Shown one piece after another: positions 1 through 8,088 of a stretch of DNA of 32,703 bases. Origin of the DNA: Desulfobacterales bacterium (GTDB taxonomy: Bacteria > Desulfobacterota > Desulfobacteria > Desulfobacterales > JADGBH01). Under the pieces are notes generated by a model. It had not been told where the DNA came from. It saw nothing but the letters and a program-made list of their open reading frames with translations, and ran no database searches. How positions within the stretch are numbered: the first letter of the stretch is position 1; each line of letters opens with the position of its first letter. Location of the stretch: the NCBI GenBank assembly GCA_015231595.1, contig JADGBH010000051.1:1-32703 (forward strand), written 5' to 3'. Both the position numbers and the translations under genes were made by a program.

Positions 1-166
1 CGTTACTTGAGGTTCCAAATAAATATTTTACATATGAATTTCTGTTCAACTCAGGTTAAAATTATACATTTTGAGAAAACGTATAAAAATAAAAAATCAA
101 TTTTCAAAGAGCGAAATGTAAGTTATAACATAAAAACTTTGTTTTACTCGCATAATTCTCCTGTAA

Positions 167-1081
167 TCATCGGATTAAAGATTCAATTAAATCGAAATCA
201 ATCTTACTGCCCGATTGACGTTCTATATCTATTTTCTGTGCTATTATATTCATTTTTCCTGTCATCACGCCATCTTTTTTTATATGCTTCCATTTACTAT
301 CCTTAAAATAAAAAGCATCTTTCTTAAACAAAACAGCGCCGTCAATTAAGGATGTCTCCCATTGTTTATCCGATATATTCAATTTAGCTTTTAAAAACAA
401 GGCTTCTTTTGGAATATGAATTATCTTTTCATTTTCACTATTCCAAATTGCAATATCTTTATCACCTTCTTTACCTACAATTAGCCATGTTCCAAAAACC
501 GTCTTGCCGTCAACAAACCTCAATTGACCTTCAATGTAACAAATCTTTTGTTCCTGCTTTATATACCTTTCATAAGCAATATCATAGCTTTCAATCAAAT
601 CTCCTATTGCCGCACTAACTCCGCCTATCTTATTTACATACAAACCTGTAAACGCTAAACCAGCAAACAATATAAAAAGTAAAATATCTTTCGACGAACC
701 CGATAAAACTCGCCAATCGTATTTAAAATTAACGAATATCTTATCGCTAAAAGGTCTTAATGCCGCTACTCCTGAAACATTATGACAATCCAAGTAAATA
801 TGGCTTATTCCGCCTATGCCTATATATAACAGAGGTGTATAAAAATAGCCTAAAGCTGTTATTATTCCCCATAGCGGATAACCATGAATTTCTTTTCGAT
901 GGCTGTATTTTTTATGAAGCGGGATAGAAATAAAAAAGAATAGACGACCCATAAAAGCTCTTGGATGGTCTATATCAGGCAGGATTGAGCCTATTATAAG
1001 ATATATTAATTCGTGACTTGTCCCCACTCCCAATATAGTGCCAAATACTACCGAATAAGCTATATGTGTCGGTGCTATCAT
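167..1081 (-). CDS. DUF457/YdjM-type membrane-bound metal-dependent hydrolase family protein
   Basis: The first 140 residues resemble the YdjM/DUF457 family of inner-membrane proteins. An APTHI motif sits at the start, then a helix, then the LPDIDHP signature with its acidic and His residues, then an HR-containing loop and a second His-rich membrane stretch (SHIYLDCHN). At least four hydrophobic helices are visible. The C-terminal 130 residues are soluble and not recognised. An upstream in-frame ATG at 1102 would add seven residues. I prefer 1081 because family members normally begin just before the THI motif, although neither start has a strong ribosome binding site. The gene lies outside the magnetosome block, beyond a gene remnant, so a link to magnetosomes is not shown. 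The family assignment is fairly secure; the enzymatic activity is unproven. Confidence 0.7.
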   Translation of the reverse strand: MIAPTHIAYSVVFGTILGVGTSHELIYLIIGSILPDIDHPRAFMGRLFFFISIPLHKKYSHRKEIHGYPLWGIITALGYFYTPLLYIGIGGISHIYLDCHNVSGVAALRPFSDKIFVNFKYDWRVLSGSSKDILLFILFAGLAFTGLYVNKIGGVSAAIGDLIESYDIAYERYIKQEQKICYIEGQLRFVDGKTVFGTWLIVGKEGDKDIAIWNSENEKIIHIPKEALFLKAKLNISDKQWETSLIDGAVLFKKDAFYFKDSKWKHIKKDGVMTGKMNIIAQKIDIERQSGSKIDFDLIESLIR

Positions 1082-1140
1082 AACCACTATCCCATAAGTC
1101 ATTTTACAAATGACTTATAGCCTTATTTATGTTTACATAG

Positions 1141-1542
1141 TTACTTTTTTTGCATACCTTTAGATAAATACATTCTTATCACTATCCCAATAATCATAGC
1201 CATTGCGCCTAACATATAAAGACCTGTATCATTAACTTGCCTCCCTACAACCCTCATTGCAATGACGAAAATAAGACCCAATAAATACATAAATGATGTA
1301 TCAATCTCTTCCCCTGCAAAGCGAGGTGTAGCTGATTCAACAATACCTTTAGCCATTGCAATAATTTTAGAAGGATTACCTCCAGAATTCACAGCTATTT
1401 CATTTGGGCTATTTTTAGAACCTAATTTGTTGCATACAGCTTGAGCCAATTTTAATCTACTTTCATTATTAAGCTCTTCTTTTATCGCCTTAATCGCTAC
1501 CTTTGCCTTTATATTAGCATTATGTGTCTTTCGCTGTGGCAT
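1141..1542 (-). CDS. small two-helix membrane protein, unknown
   Basis: A 133-residue protein with a basic N-terminal half (MPQRKTHNANIKAKVAIKAI) and two hydrophobic helices near the C-terminus (around residues 84-98 and 105-125), ending in a basic tail. A plausible ribosome binding site (AAAAAGGAGATATT) precedes the ATG. The N-terminal 25 residues vaguely recall the helix-turn-helix start of IS3-type transposases. The membrane half does not fit that family, so this is probably chance. No family is recognised. It lies 38 bases before the DUF457 gene in the same direction, so the two may be co-transcribed. Confidence 0.55.
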   Translation of the reverse strand: MPQRKTHNANIKAKVAIKAIKEELNNESRLKLAQAVCNKLGSKNSPNEIAVNSGGNPSKIIAMAKGIVESATPRFAGEEIDTSFMYLLGLIFVIAMRVVGRQVNDTGLYMLGAMAMIIGIVIRMYLSKGMQKK

Positions 1543-1887
1543 AATATCTCCTTTTTCTTAATTCCTATTTTTTCACTCTTATGTACCACAACTCAACACC
1601 TTATTTTTAGAAAAAAAATGGTTCAAAAATTTAGGAGTAATTAATAGTTAACCATTTTTATGATTAAATATTCTCAATCATATTCAAAATAATCATTAAA
1701 TTTTAAAATAAACTTGACCAAAAAGAAAAAAAAAATGATAAGTAAAATTTAAACAGGAATGTTTCCTGTGTGACGTTACTAAGACACATTAAAGATAAAA
1801 TATGAGCGATATAGTGCTTGCCTGCTTTTAAAAATTATATCGTAAAGTATTTAAACGATAAGTTATTTTTAATGTAGTTGTTAGTAA
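1543..1887. other. AT-rich intergenic stretch without a gene
   Basis: No open frame worth calling on either strand. It includes a small perfect hairpin (ACAGGAA, 3-base loop, TTCCTGT) at 1755-1771. It presumably holds the promoter of the minus-strand gene starting at 1542. No convincing -35/-10 pair could be singled out in such AT-rich sequence. Confidence 0.4.
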
Positions 1888-2082
1888 TCACTGTCAACCA
1901 TTGAGTTGATCTGTCGCCGATTGGAAAGGCTGGGCGTTTGGTTGCCTATTAAAACCAGTGTATCGGATAAAGAATACAAGGATTTTTTATCCGATACCAT
2001 GCGAAAGTTGGAAATAGCCGACTGTTCCGGGCAGGACTTTAGATACTTTCTGCGCTATTTATGCGGGCTGAATAGTGAATAA
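1888..2082 (+). pseudogene. C-terminal remnant of an unidentified gene
   Basis: An open frame of 64 codons with no usable start runs from a stop at 1885 to a TAA at 2080. It encodes a peptide containing ELICRRLERLGVWLPIK and ending FLRYLCGLNSE. The sequence from about 1900 to 2075 is visibly richer in G+C than both flanks. That contrast and the lack of a start suggest the 3' end of a transferred and then deleted gene. It is on the opposite strand to its neighbours. The family is not recognised. Confidence 0.45.
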
Positions 2083-2175
2083 CAGAAGTCAATCAAAGAG
2101 CGAAACTTCGTTTCCTTGAACGAATAATTCATTTCATATGTATGAATACATTTGAATATGTTTTATGGAACAGTA

Positions 2176-2601
2176 TTATATCAATCTCAGAAATTCTTTT
2201 AAATTTTTTTCAAGATTATTAGATTGAGTGTTTTTTCTTTTTGAAGAGAAAGCTTCCTTTATTTTGGAAACAATCATGTCTGGTGCAAGGGGGTCACTTA
2301 TGCTTACACAATTATCTAAGCATTGTGCTGCAATATCGTTAAAAAATGAAGTACTTGTTGAAGATTCTCCTAAAATAATAATAAAACTCTCTTTCAAAGA
2401 ATAAGCTAAATTTTTTAAAGTAGTTATTTCATTTGAAAGAGAGTTTTTAATATCAATAATTATAAGCTTTGGTATATGTTTTTGTAATGAATCGCGTAAA
2501 GCAAAAATTGTATTAATCAGCGAAGTATCTATCTGTTCGCGGTTTAATACTTTTGTTAATATACCTCCTCTGATTTTATCTGAAGAGTAAATTATTACCA
2601 T
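2176..2601 (-). CDS. degenerate receiver-like (REC) domain protein
   Basis: A 141-residue protein with the alternating strand/helix pattern of a response-regulator receiver domain. A hydrophobic first strand (MVIIYSS) is followed by strand 3 ending in an Asp at about residue 50 (LIIID), strand 4 (SFIIILGES) and a final ISDPLAPD segment. The usual acidic pair after strand 1 is replaced by Ser-Ser, and the conserved Lys before Pro is Asp103, so normal Mg-dependent phosphorylation is doubtful. No output domain is present; the C-terminus is a short charged helix. It starts 7 bases after the actin-like gene stops and is the last gene of the coiled-coil block. This suggests a protein-interaction role tied to the filament system (inference). 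Confidence 0.65.
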   Translation of the reverse strand: MVIIYSSDKIRGGILTKVLNREQIDTSLINTIFALRDSLQKHIPKLIIIDIKNSLSNEITTLKNLAYSLKESFIIILGESSTSTSFFNDIAAQCLDNCVSISDPLAPDMIVSKIKEAFSSKRKNTQSNNLEKNLKEFLRLI

Positions 2602-2608
2602 TAATTGC

Positions 2609-3769
2609 CTATTTTGCCTCTGTCATCGCCATAATCAAAGCACCTTTAGCTGTTGTATTTAACATATCTTCTGCTAAACGAACTTGTGAAATTTCTACTG
2701 GAAAGGTAAAGCGTTTTAAAGATTTTTCAAATTTTTCTTTGAATCCTGGAGGCATAGAAGTTCCACCGCTAATAACAATAGGTATTGGTTTTGAAATTAC
2801 AGGTATTTGATCAGTAGAAGAAAGAACCCTTTGAAGGCTGTCTAAGAGATTATTAATTACATCTTCATAAAAGATATGTAGAGCTGTTGTTACTCTATCT
2901 TTTGGTTCTTTATAAAGATCAAGAGACTGTTCTTTTATGGATTTTATCTTAGTTGCTGGTTCTGCTACGGATAAACCAACCATTTTATCAATATAATCGC
3001 CTGCCTTTTGAACACTGTATGTTATAACAGGAAATGATAGGTAGGATAAACAAATATTACACATACCTCCACCCATACTAATTCCGATACCTGTATAATC
3101 GTCTTGAGAGAGTTCTGATATAACAACAGCCATTCCTTCATTAATTGATACGGGCGTATAGCCTAAACTCATAAGAAAACGTTTCATAATAGCTTCATGA
3201 TAAACAACGCTCCCAGTTCCTTTTAAAGGTTCACCAGGAACTCCAAAACATATTGTTTCTCCAAATCGTTTAGGTTTTTGAATTAATGAAAGTATAAGAG
3301 ATTGAACAACATGAACACTATCTTTTTCATCAGCGCTCAAGATTCCATTTTTTATAGCTCTTCTTGTGCTTGTATTAAACATTTTTGCAAAATTTTCAGC
3401 GGAAAAGCCAAAAATATAGAACAAATTATCCAATTCAAAATGTAAAATATTATTTTTTTCTAAAATGCTTTTCGCAAATTTTGATTTAGGAATAGTAAAA
3501 AACGCGTTCAACTGTTTTATAGTATCAACATGATTTCTTTCATTTTGAGCTACTACGACATGGCTAGTACCTACATCGAGACCTACAGGTCCTAATGGAG
3601 TTATAGCTGATATTTCTTTTTCTGTTGCGGTGCTTCTTTGTGAAGTTTTATCAAATTTTGTCGCGATATCACTTGTCTCAGCTGTTGAAGAAATATCATT
3701 AAGAATAGATGATTGATTTCTTACTTCACTTAAACGTTCCTGAAGTTTTTGAAGATCCTTTTCTGCCAT
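2609..3769 (-). CDS. mad28: actin-like magnetosome filament protein (Mad28-type)
   Basis: A 386-residue bacterial actin homologue. After a polar 57-residue N-terminal extension, the actin ATPase motifs appear in order: phosphate-1 GLDVGTS (about residue 63-69), connect-1 INEGMAVV (209-216) with the catalytic-type Glu, phosphate-2 GISMGGGMCN (229-238), adenosine VISGGTSMPPG (332-342) and connect-2 AKGALIMA (374-381). In phosphate-2 the usual Asp is Ser231. Magnetotactic Desulfobacterota carry a MamK-related actin named Mad28, and the setting inside a coiled-coil operon fits it better than canonical MamK, which lacks such an N-terminal extension. The likely role is polymerising into filaments that align or position magnetosomes. 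Its start has a good AAGGGG site, and it follows the STAS gene by 12 bases. Confidence 0.85.
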   Translation of the reverse strand: MAEKDLQKLQERLSEVRNQSSILNDISSTAETSDIATKFDKTSQRSTATEKEISAITPLGPVGLDVGTSHVVVAQNERNHVDTIKQLNAFFTIPKSKFAKSILEKNNILHFELDNLFYIFGFSAENFAKMFNTSTRRAIKNGILSADEKDSVHVVQSLILSLIQKPKRFGETICFGVPGEPLKGTGSVVYHEAIMKRFLMSLGYTPVSINEGMAVVISELSQDDYTGIGISMGGGMCNICLSYLSFPVITYSVQKAGDYIDKMVGLSVAEPATKIKSIKEQSLDLYKEPKDRVTTALHIFYEDVINNLLDSLQRVLSSTDQIPVISKPIPIVISGGTSMPPGFKEKFEKSLKRFTFPVEISQVRLAEDMLNTTAKGALIMAMTEAK

Positions 3770-3781
3770 GTTTTTATCCCC

Positions 3782-4087
3782 TTATTCAATATTAAATAAT
3801 TTTTGAAAATTTGCGATTACTAATATTTTTTTTACATTTGGGCTTGCGTTAATAATATCTACCTTAGCCTTTTCTCCGCCAGCTCTTTCACGCATTAACA
3901 TCAACATACCTAAAGCTGAACTGTCAATATACTTAGTATTAGACAGATCAACAACAATTTTTGAAATTGATTCAATTTTACTTTTATAAGCTTCAGTAAA
4001 AGATTGAAACAAGGTTATATCAAAGCGGTCTGGTATGCCCACTGTCAATACTTTACCATCTTGAGAAAGCTCACTTTTTATTACCAT
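3782..4087 (-). CDS. STAS-domain protein (anti-sigma factor antagonist type)
   Basis: A 101-residue single STAS domain. The diagnostic DSSALG motif is at residues 55-60, with Ser57 in the place of the phosphorylated Ser of SpoIIAA-type antagonists. It is preceded by the typical IVVDLSNTKYID strand and followed by a helix and a VDIINASPNVKKIL strand. A strong AGAAGGAG ribosome site precedes the ATG. In other bacteria such proteins switch partners by Ser phosphorylation. No HPK/RsbW-type kinase or anti-sigma factor is in the window, so the partner is unknown. Its place next to the actin-like gene suggests a regulator or adaptor of filament assembly (inference). Confidence 0.85.
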   Translation of the reverse strand: MVIKSELSQDGKVLTVGIPDRFDITLFQSFTEAYKSKIESISKIVVDLSNTKYIDSSALGMLMLMRERAGGEKAKVDIINASPNVKKILVIANFQKLFNIE

Positions 4088-4102
4088 TTTTTTTTACTCC
4101 TT

Positions 4103-4645
4103 CTATTTCTTTAACAAAACAGACACTTCCATTCGGTTTTGCGTATCTTTTAGGGTGGTATAAATATGTTTTAGAAGAGATTCACATAAATTAAGATTAG
4201 GTACGCGAATATTTTTTTCGTTATAAATTTTTTCAAGACCTACCTTTATAGCATCGAGTCTTTTTATAACAATACCTTTTTCATTACTTATGTCATGTAA
4301 TTCATGTATCAAGTCTTCTTGAAGCTTCGCACTTGAGTCCATATCTTCTTTTACTATCTTCATTTTAGAACGAAATTCTGTAAGCTCACTCATTATGATT
4401 TCTTTTTTTGACGTTAAATCATCAATGATTTTTAAATATCTATTTTTATTATCTTCAAATGAGGATAAATAAGAGTCTGAAGACGATATAATAAAAGCGA
4501 TACCCTCTAATTCGGTAGTTAATAAATCCATTTCGTTTTTGAGTCTATTATTTTCTGAATCTAAAAAAATTTTAGTCTTTTTTAATTCTTCTAATTCCTT
4601 CAGTTCATTTAAAACTTCACGATATTCTTCAGTTAGAGACAGCAT
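4103..4645 (-). CDS. coiled-coil protein, Mad-type
   Basis: A 180-residue, highly charged, almost entirely helical protein rich in Lys, Glu, Leu and Ile with heptad-like spacing from about residue 1 to 145. There is no signal peptide, membrane helix or catalytic motif. It is the first gene after a 131-base gap containing an AT-rich repeated element, so it may start its own transcript with the STAS, actin-like and receiver genes downstream. Magnetotactic Desulfobacterota carry several coiled-coil Mad proteins (in the mad20s) beside mad28. The exact number cannot be assigned without alignment. Confidence 0.65.
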   Translation of the reverse strand: MLSLTEEYREVLNELKELEELKKTKIFLDSENNRLKNEMDLLTTELEGIAFIISSSDSYLSSFEDNKNRYLKIIDDLTSKKEIIMSELTEFRSKMKIVKEDMDSSAKLQEDLIHELHDISNEKGIVIKRLDAIKVGLEKIYNEKNIRVPNLNLCESLLKHIYTTLKDTQNRMEVSVLLKK

Positions 4646-4704
4646 TATCTAATTCCTTTTAAATATATTCCTAATATAGAATATACTATAAAAATTTTAA
4701 TATG

Positions 4705-4742
4705 TCTAAGGCTAAAAATATTAAAGATACAAGCTTTGTCTT
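4705..4742 (+). promoter_or_regulatory. AT-rich repeated element (TCTAAGGCTAAAAATA family), copy 1
   Basis: It reads TCTAAGGCTAAAAATA on the plus strand at 4705-4720, followed by TTAAAGATACAAGCTTTGTC. The copy at 30072-30111 (minus strand) has the same core and spacing (TAAGGCTAAAA, 16 bases, then an inverted half). Here the second half is degenerate, with 7 of 11 matches. It lies in the 131-base gap between two coiled-coil genes. It is also flanked by TATATTCTAT-type sequences, as at 30.1 kb. Function is unknown; an operator or a dispersed repeat are both possible. Confidence 0.4.
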
Positions 4743-4776
4743 TATTTTTATATTCTATTTTTAGAATATAGTTTTT

Positions 4777-5637
4777 TTAAATCGTCTCTCTATTTGTCTT
4801 TGGTTCCTGCTGTTGTTCCTTATAAAAAGATCGTTTAGCCTGCAATGTGAGTTCATTAAGTTTATTATGAAGTTCATTTGCCGCAGTTTTTGAAACCTTA
4901 AGTTCTTGAGCTAACCTATATTTTTCATCAATGGAATCATTCAATTCATTTTCAAGTAATTTTATTTTTTCCGATTGAACAAGCTTTTCACCTCTTAATG
5001 TATTTATTTCAGATTCATGATGCTTGATAGTTTCGTAAGATTTATTTAATCGAGATTCTAAGTAATTAATTTCAGTGATCAGATCACGTTTTTGTTCATC
5101 TAAATTTAAAGTTTTATGCTGATTTTCTGTAAATATAGACTGCATTTTTTCAATTTTTTCTTTTAACTCACGGATAGTTTTTTCAGCATTATTTCTTTCC
5201 TGTATCTGATAATCAATCTCAATCTGCAATTCTCTTTTTGATGGAATTTGTTCTTCCATTTTAAATATCTTATCTTCAAGCTTTAATTTATCCGTTTTAA
5301 GTTCAGATATAATTTCCTTTGAAGCCTTAAGGTCTTGTTCAAGCGAAGCATTTATTTTAAGAACATTATCAAGTTGAGCTTCCATATTTTTCATAACCTT
5401 AAACATATCGTTTAAGGTTTGTTCAAGATCAACAGAATAAACACCTTCTTTTAAAAGCTCAAGTTCCTTTATTTTAGGCATTCTGATTTCTTTAAGTTGA
5501 GTCTCTTCATTTAAAATAAAATTTTCTTGAATTTCTTTCTGTTCTGAAATTTGAGAAAAATTTTCCAAAACCGAAGTATTTAGAGTTTCGGGAACAGTTT
5601 TGTCTATTTTTTTTCTTATTTTATCAAGAATAGCCAT
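4777..5637 (-). CDS. coiled-coil protein, Mad-type
   Basis: A 286-residue charged protein. The first 75 residues are less regular. From about residue 75 to 275 a long coiled coil runs almost unbroken (segments such as LKEKIEKMQSIF and LESRLNKSYETIKHH). No membrane segment, nucleotide-binding motif or Cys cluster is present. It is separated by 3 bases from the upstream coiled-coil gene (5641-6231). It is probably a structural or linker component around the magnetosome filament (inference from neighbours). Resemblance to SMC or myosin-like proteins would only reflect coiled-coil composition. Confidence 0.65.
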   Translation of the reverse strand: MAILDKIRKKIDKTVPETLNTSVLENFSQISEQKEIQENFILNEETQLKEIRMPKIKELELLKEGVYSVDLEQTLNDMFKVMKNMEAQLDNVLKINASLEQDLKASKEIISELKTDKLKLEDKIFKMEEQIPSKRELQIEIDYQIQERNNAEKTIRELKEKIEKMQSIFTENQHKTLNLDEQKRDLITEINYLESRLNKSYETIKHHESEINTLRGEKLVQSEKIKLLENELNDSIDEKYRLAQELKVSKTAANELHNKLNELTLQAKRSFYKEQQQEPKTNRETI

Positions 5638-5640
5638 ATA

Positions 5641-6231
5641 TTAACCTTCTACATGTTTTTTTTGTTTATAATAATTAATTTTAACCTTTTTTTCAAGATT
5701 CAGCATTTTGCCATAGATATCCTTCAATGATTTAACCGTTCCAAAAATTGTGTCATTTATGTTTTCCATGTCATAATTTTTTTCAGGTACTTTTTCTTCG
5801 AGAGAACTCATTTTATCTATTAATAAGCCTGTTTCACCTTTTATAAAATTTATATCTTTAGAAGATTTTTCTAAACCTAAAATATTTTTGTCGAGACCTT
5901 CCAAAAAATTTTTATATATTTCTTCAGAATTTTTTTTCTCTTCCTCAATAAAGTTTATTTCATTTAAAAGGCTGTTTTCTGTAGTACGCAGATCTAATAA
6001 AATGTTTTTTTGTTCTTCCGCTTTTTTAAACAGCCTCTCGCTTTCTTTTTTCTTTTTTGAGATTTGAAATTGAAGGTCATTAACCATATTCTTTAAGCTT
6101 TGATTTGACTCTTCAAACTTTTCAATATCTGACTTAATCTGTTTTATTTCCTCATTGAGTTTATTCCTGTCAACAGATTGATTTAGTTTTAACTTACGAG
6201 TAAAAGGTGACCTAAATATTTTATTAATCAT
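5641..6231 (-). CDS. coiled-coil protein, Mad-type
   Basis: A 196-residue protein with a basic N-terminus (INKIFRSPFTRKLKLNQS) followed by a coiled coil from about residue 22 to 120 and a second helical stretch to about residue 185. There is no membrane helix. The ribosome site is weak (GGGAAAAA). It sits in tight file between the HEAT-repeat gene (22 bases upstream) and another coiled-coil gene (3 bases downstream), so co-translation is likely. The function is not recognised beyond membership of the magnetosome-associated coiled-coil group. Confidence 0.6.
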   Translation of the reverse strand: MINKIFRSPFTRKLKLNQSVDRNKLNEEIKQIKSDIEKFEESNQSLKNMVNDLQFQISKKKKESERLFKKAEEQKNILLDLRTTENSLLNEINFIEEEKKNSEEIYKNFLEGLDKNILGLEKSSKDINFIKGETGLLIDKMSSLEEKVPEKNYDMENINDTIFGTVKSLKDIYGKMLNLEKKVKINYYKQKKHVEG

Positions 6232-6253
6232 TTAGTTTTTCCCAGTTAATGTT

Positions 6254-8050
6254 TTAATATGATTTAAAACTATATGGATGAAGAAGTCCATTCTTTCGTT
6301 TCGATTTTTCATCTGTTTCTATATCTTCATCAGTATTTTTGTCTTTAGCTTCATCGACTGTCTCTGTCTCTACTTTTTCAGAAAGCTCTTCATCTTTAGT
6401 TTCAGCATCTGCTTCTGTCTCTACTTTTTCAGAAAGCTCTTCATCTTTAGTTTCAGCAACTGCTTCTGTCTCTGTCTCTACTTTTTCAGAAAGCTCTTCA
6501 TCTTTAGTTTCAGCAACTGCTTCTGTCTCTGTCTCTACTTTTTCAGAAAGCTCTTCATCTTTAGTTTCAGTATCTGCTTCTGTTTCTGTCTCTATTTTTT
6601 CAGAATGCTCTTCATCTTTAGTTTCTTCATCTGTTTCTGTTTCTGTCTCTGTCTCTATTTTTTCAGAAAGCTCTTCATCTTTAGTTTCAGCATCTGTTTC
6701 TGTTTCTGTCTCTGTCTCTATTTTTTCAGAAAGCTCTTCATCTTTAGTTTCAGCAGCTGCTTCTGTTTCTGTCTCTACTTCTGGAGTAGGTTGAATATCT
6801 TGAAATAAAGGTTCTTCAACTTTTTTTACATTAATTCTTTCTTTTTCCCACCAACTCTTTAAATTTTCAATTGATTGTTTTAAGGCTTCCCCTGATGCAT
6901 ACGCGTCAAAAATTATATTTTCTCCGGTGATAACTTTAATTGCATCAATCGTTTTTTCTCTTACTTCAAGGTCTTTATCCCAAAGCATATTAATTAAAGG
7001 CAGAACTGAAACTTCATCTTTTATATTTGCAAGAGCTGATACAGCAGCTTTTTTTACTCTTACATCATCATCCCTTAAACACTGAATAATAGAAGGAATA
7101 GCTCCTTCATAATCTTTCCATCCGATAAAAGTAAGAGCTGTTCTTTTTACTTCTGGGTGTTCGTCACGTAAAGCCTCAGTTATTATAGGCATTGCTTCTT
7201 CTGCCCCTGCAATTTTATAAAGCCCTCTTAAACATCCGATCCTTACCCTGTATTTAGGCGATTTTATCTCTTCATTAAAAAGAGAAACCGCTCGTTTATC
7301 TCCAATATTAATAAGAGAATTAATTATTTCTGAGATAAGTTCAGGATTTTTAAACTTTGCCGCTTCAAGCAAAATAGGAACTCCTGCGGTACTACCTATT
7401 TTTCCAAGCTCAGCTGCGGCTAAACATTTTATCTCCATTTCTTTATCTAACAAGTCATTTGCAACTTTCTTAAATATTTCTTCTTCAGAACGAGTGTCAA
7501 AACTACTTGTTTTTAGAGCTTTTTTAATAACATCTTCTAAAGATTTGGTTATATTGTCATGATCAATCTTTTCTTCTTGTTGCTTTTTAATCTCGGCTAA
7601 TTTTGGAGTCGTTTTCGCCTTTAATTTTTCGGCTTTTTCTTCTTCTTTGATTTCAGTAACCCGATTTTTTAATCTATCGATTTCTTTCTCATGTTCTCTA
7701 ATGTCAGCGATAAGTTTTTTTATAACTTCTGATTCAAGGGGATGTTTTTCGTCATAAGATTGAGCTCCTTCCTTGCCTAATTCAAAATACAAATTTTTTA
7801 TTTGCTCTTCATATCCTTTAATCTTTTTTTCAACCTGTTTTATTGCATCTGGTTTTATAAATCCAAAGCCTGAAGTAACTATAGATGATGATTTTTTTGC
7901 AAGATCAGGAGTCATTTTTATTGATTCGTATATTTTGTTCAATGCATATACAGTAGCATCATATGCTACAACTGTTGCTTTACCACCAGCGTTTATTACT
8001 TTAGCTACTCCACCTTTAAAACTTTTGTTTTTAGAATATTCATTTGCCAT
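6254..8050 (-). CDS. HEAT-repeat protein with coiled coil and acidic repeat tail
   Basis: A 598-residue protein with three parts. Residues 1-60 are mildly hydrophobic and Gly/Ala-rich, and 65-170 form a charged coiled coil. Residues about 180-400 hold HEAT/PBS-lyase-type helical repeats, with recurring AAAELGKIGS, SLINIGDKRAV, RGLYKIAG, ALTFIGWKD and SALANIKDE segments. The last ~170 residues are a very acidic tail with seven near-identical units around the core TKDEELSEK, separated by Glu-Thr runs, and a basic end (KSKRKNG). HEAT repeats are protein-binding scaffolds. The tail could bind cations or act as a spacer, but that is inference. Seven repeats in DNA make the tail prone to length change. 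It is probably a scaffold linking magnetosomes to the filament system. Confidence 0.75.
   Translation of the reverse strand: MANEYSKNKSFKGGVAKVINAGGKATVVAYDATVYALNKIYESIKMTPDLAKKSSSIVTSGFGFIKPDAIKQVEKKIKGYEEQIKNLYFELGKEGAQSYDEKHPLESEVIKKLIADIREHEKEIDRLKNRVTEIKEEEKAEKLKAKTTPKLAEIKKQQEEKIDHDNITKSLEDVIKKALKTSSFDTRSEEEIFKKVANDLLDKEMEIKCLAAAELGKIGSTAGVPILLEAAKFKNPELISEIINSLINIGDKRAVSLFNEEIKSPKYRVRIGCLRGLYKIAGAEEAMPIITEALRDEHPEVKRTALTFIGWKDYEGAIPSIIQCLRDDDVRVKKAAVSALANIKDEVSVLPLINMLWDKDLEVREKTIDAIKVITGENIIFDAYASGEALKQSIENLKSWWEKERINVKKVEEPLFQDIQPTPEVETETEAAAETKDEELSEKIETETETETDAETKDEELSEKIETETETETDEETKDEEHSEKIETETEADTETKDEELSEKVETETEAVAETKDEELSEKVETETEAVAETKDEELSEKVETEADAETKDEELSEKVETETVDEAKDKNTDEDIETDEKSKRKNGLLHPYSFKSY
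6371..6783 (-). repeat. in-gene tandem repeat array coding the acidic tail
   Basis: Seven near-identical units of about 54-69 bases, each coding TKDEE(L/H)SEK(I/V) plus a variable Glu-Thr run (ETETE, ETETETETD, and so on). Length differences between units are multiples of three, so the frame is kept. This is typical of slippage-driven expansion under selection for an acidic tail. Confidence 0.85.
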
Positions 8051-8088
8051 AAATTAAGACCTCCAAAATTTTTTAGTAATATTATTTT

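Noticed and set aside
7..306. Plus-strand open frame of 99 codons at the window start
   Set aside because: It overlaps the C-terminus of the DUF457 gene on the other strand, has no ribosome site and codes no recognisable pattern.
1141..1542. IS3-type transposase OrfA
   Set aside because: Only the first ~25 residues vaguely fit; the rest has two membrane helices and no helix-turn-helix continuation.
6278..6808. Two plus-strand open frames of 151 and 176 codons, low complexity (Ser/Val and Phe/Cys runs)
   Set aside because: They are antisense readings of the acidic repeat tail of the HEAT-repeat gene; the repetitive composition is a by-product of the seven coding repeats.
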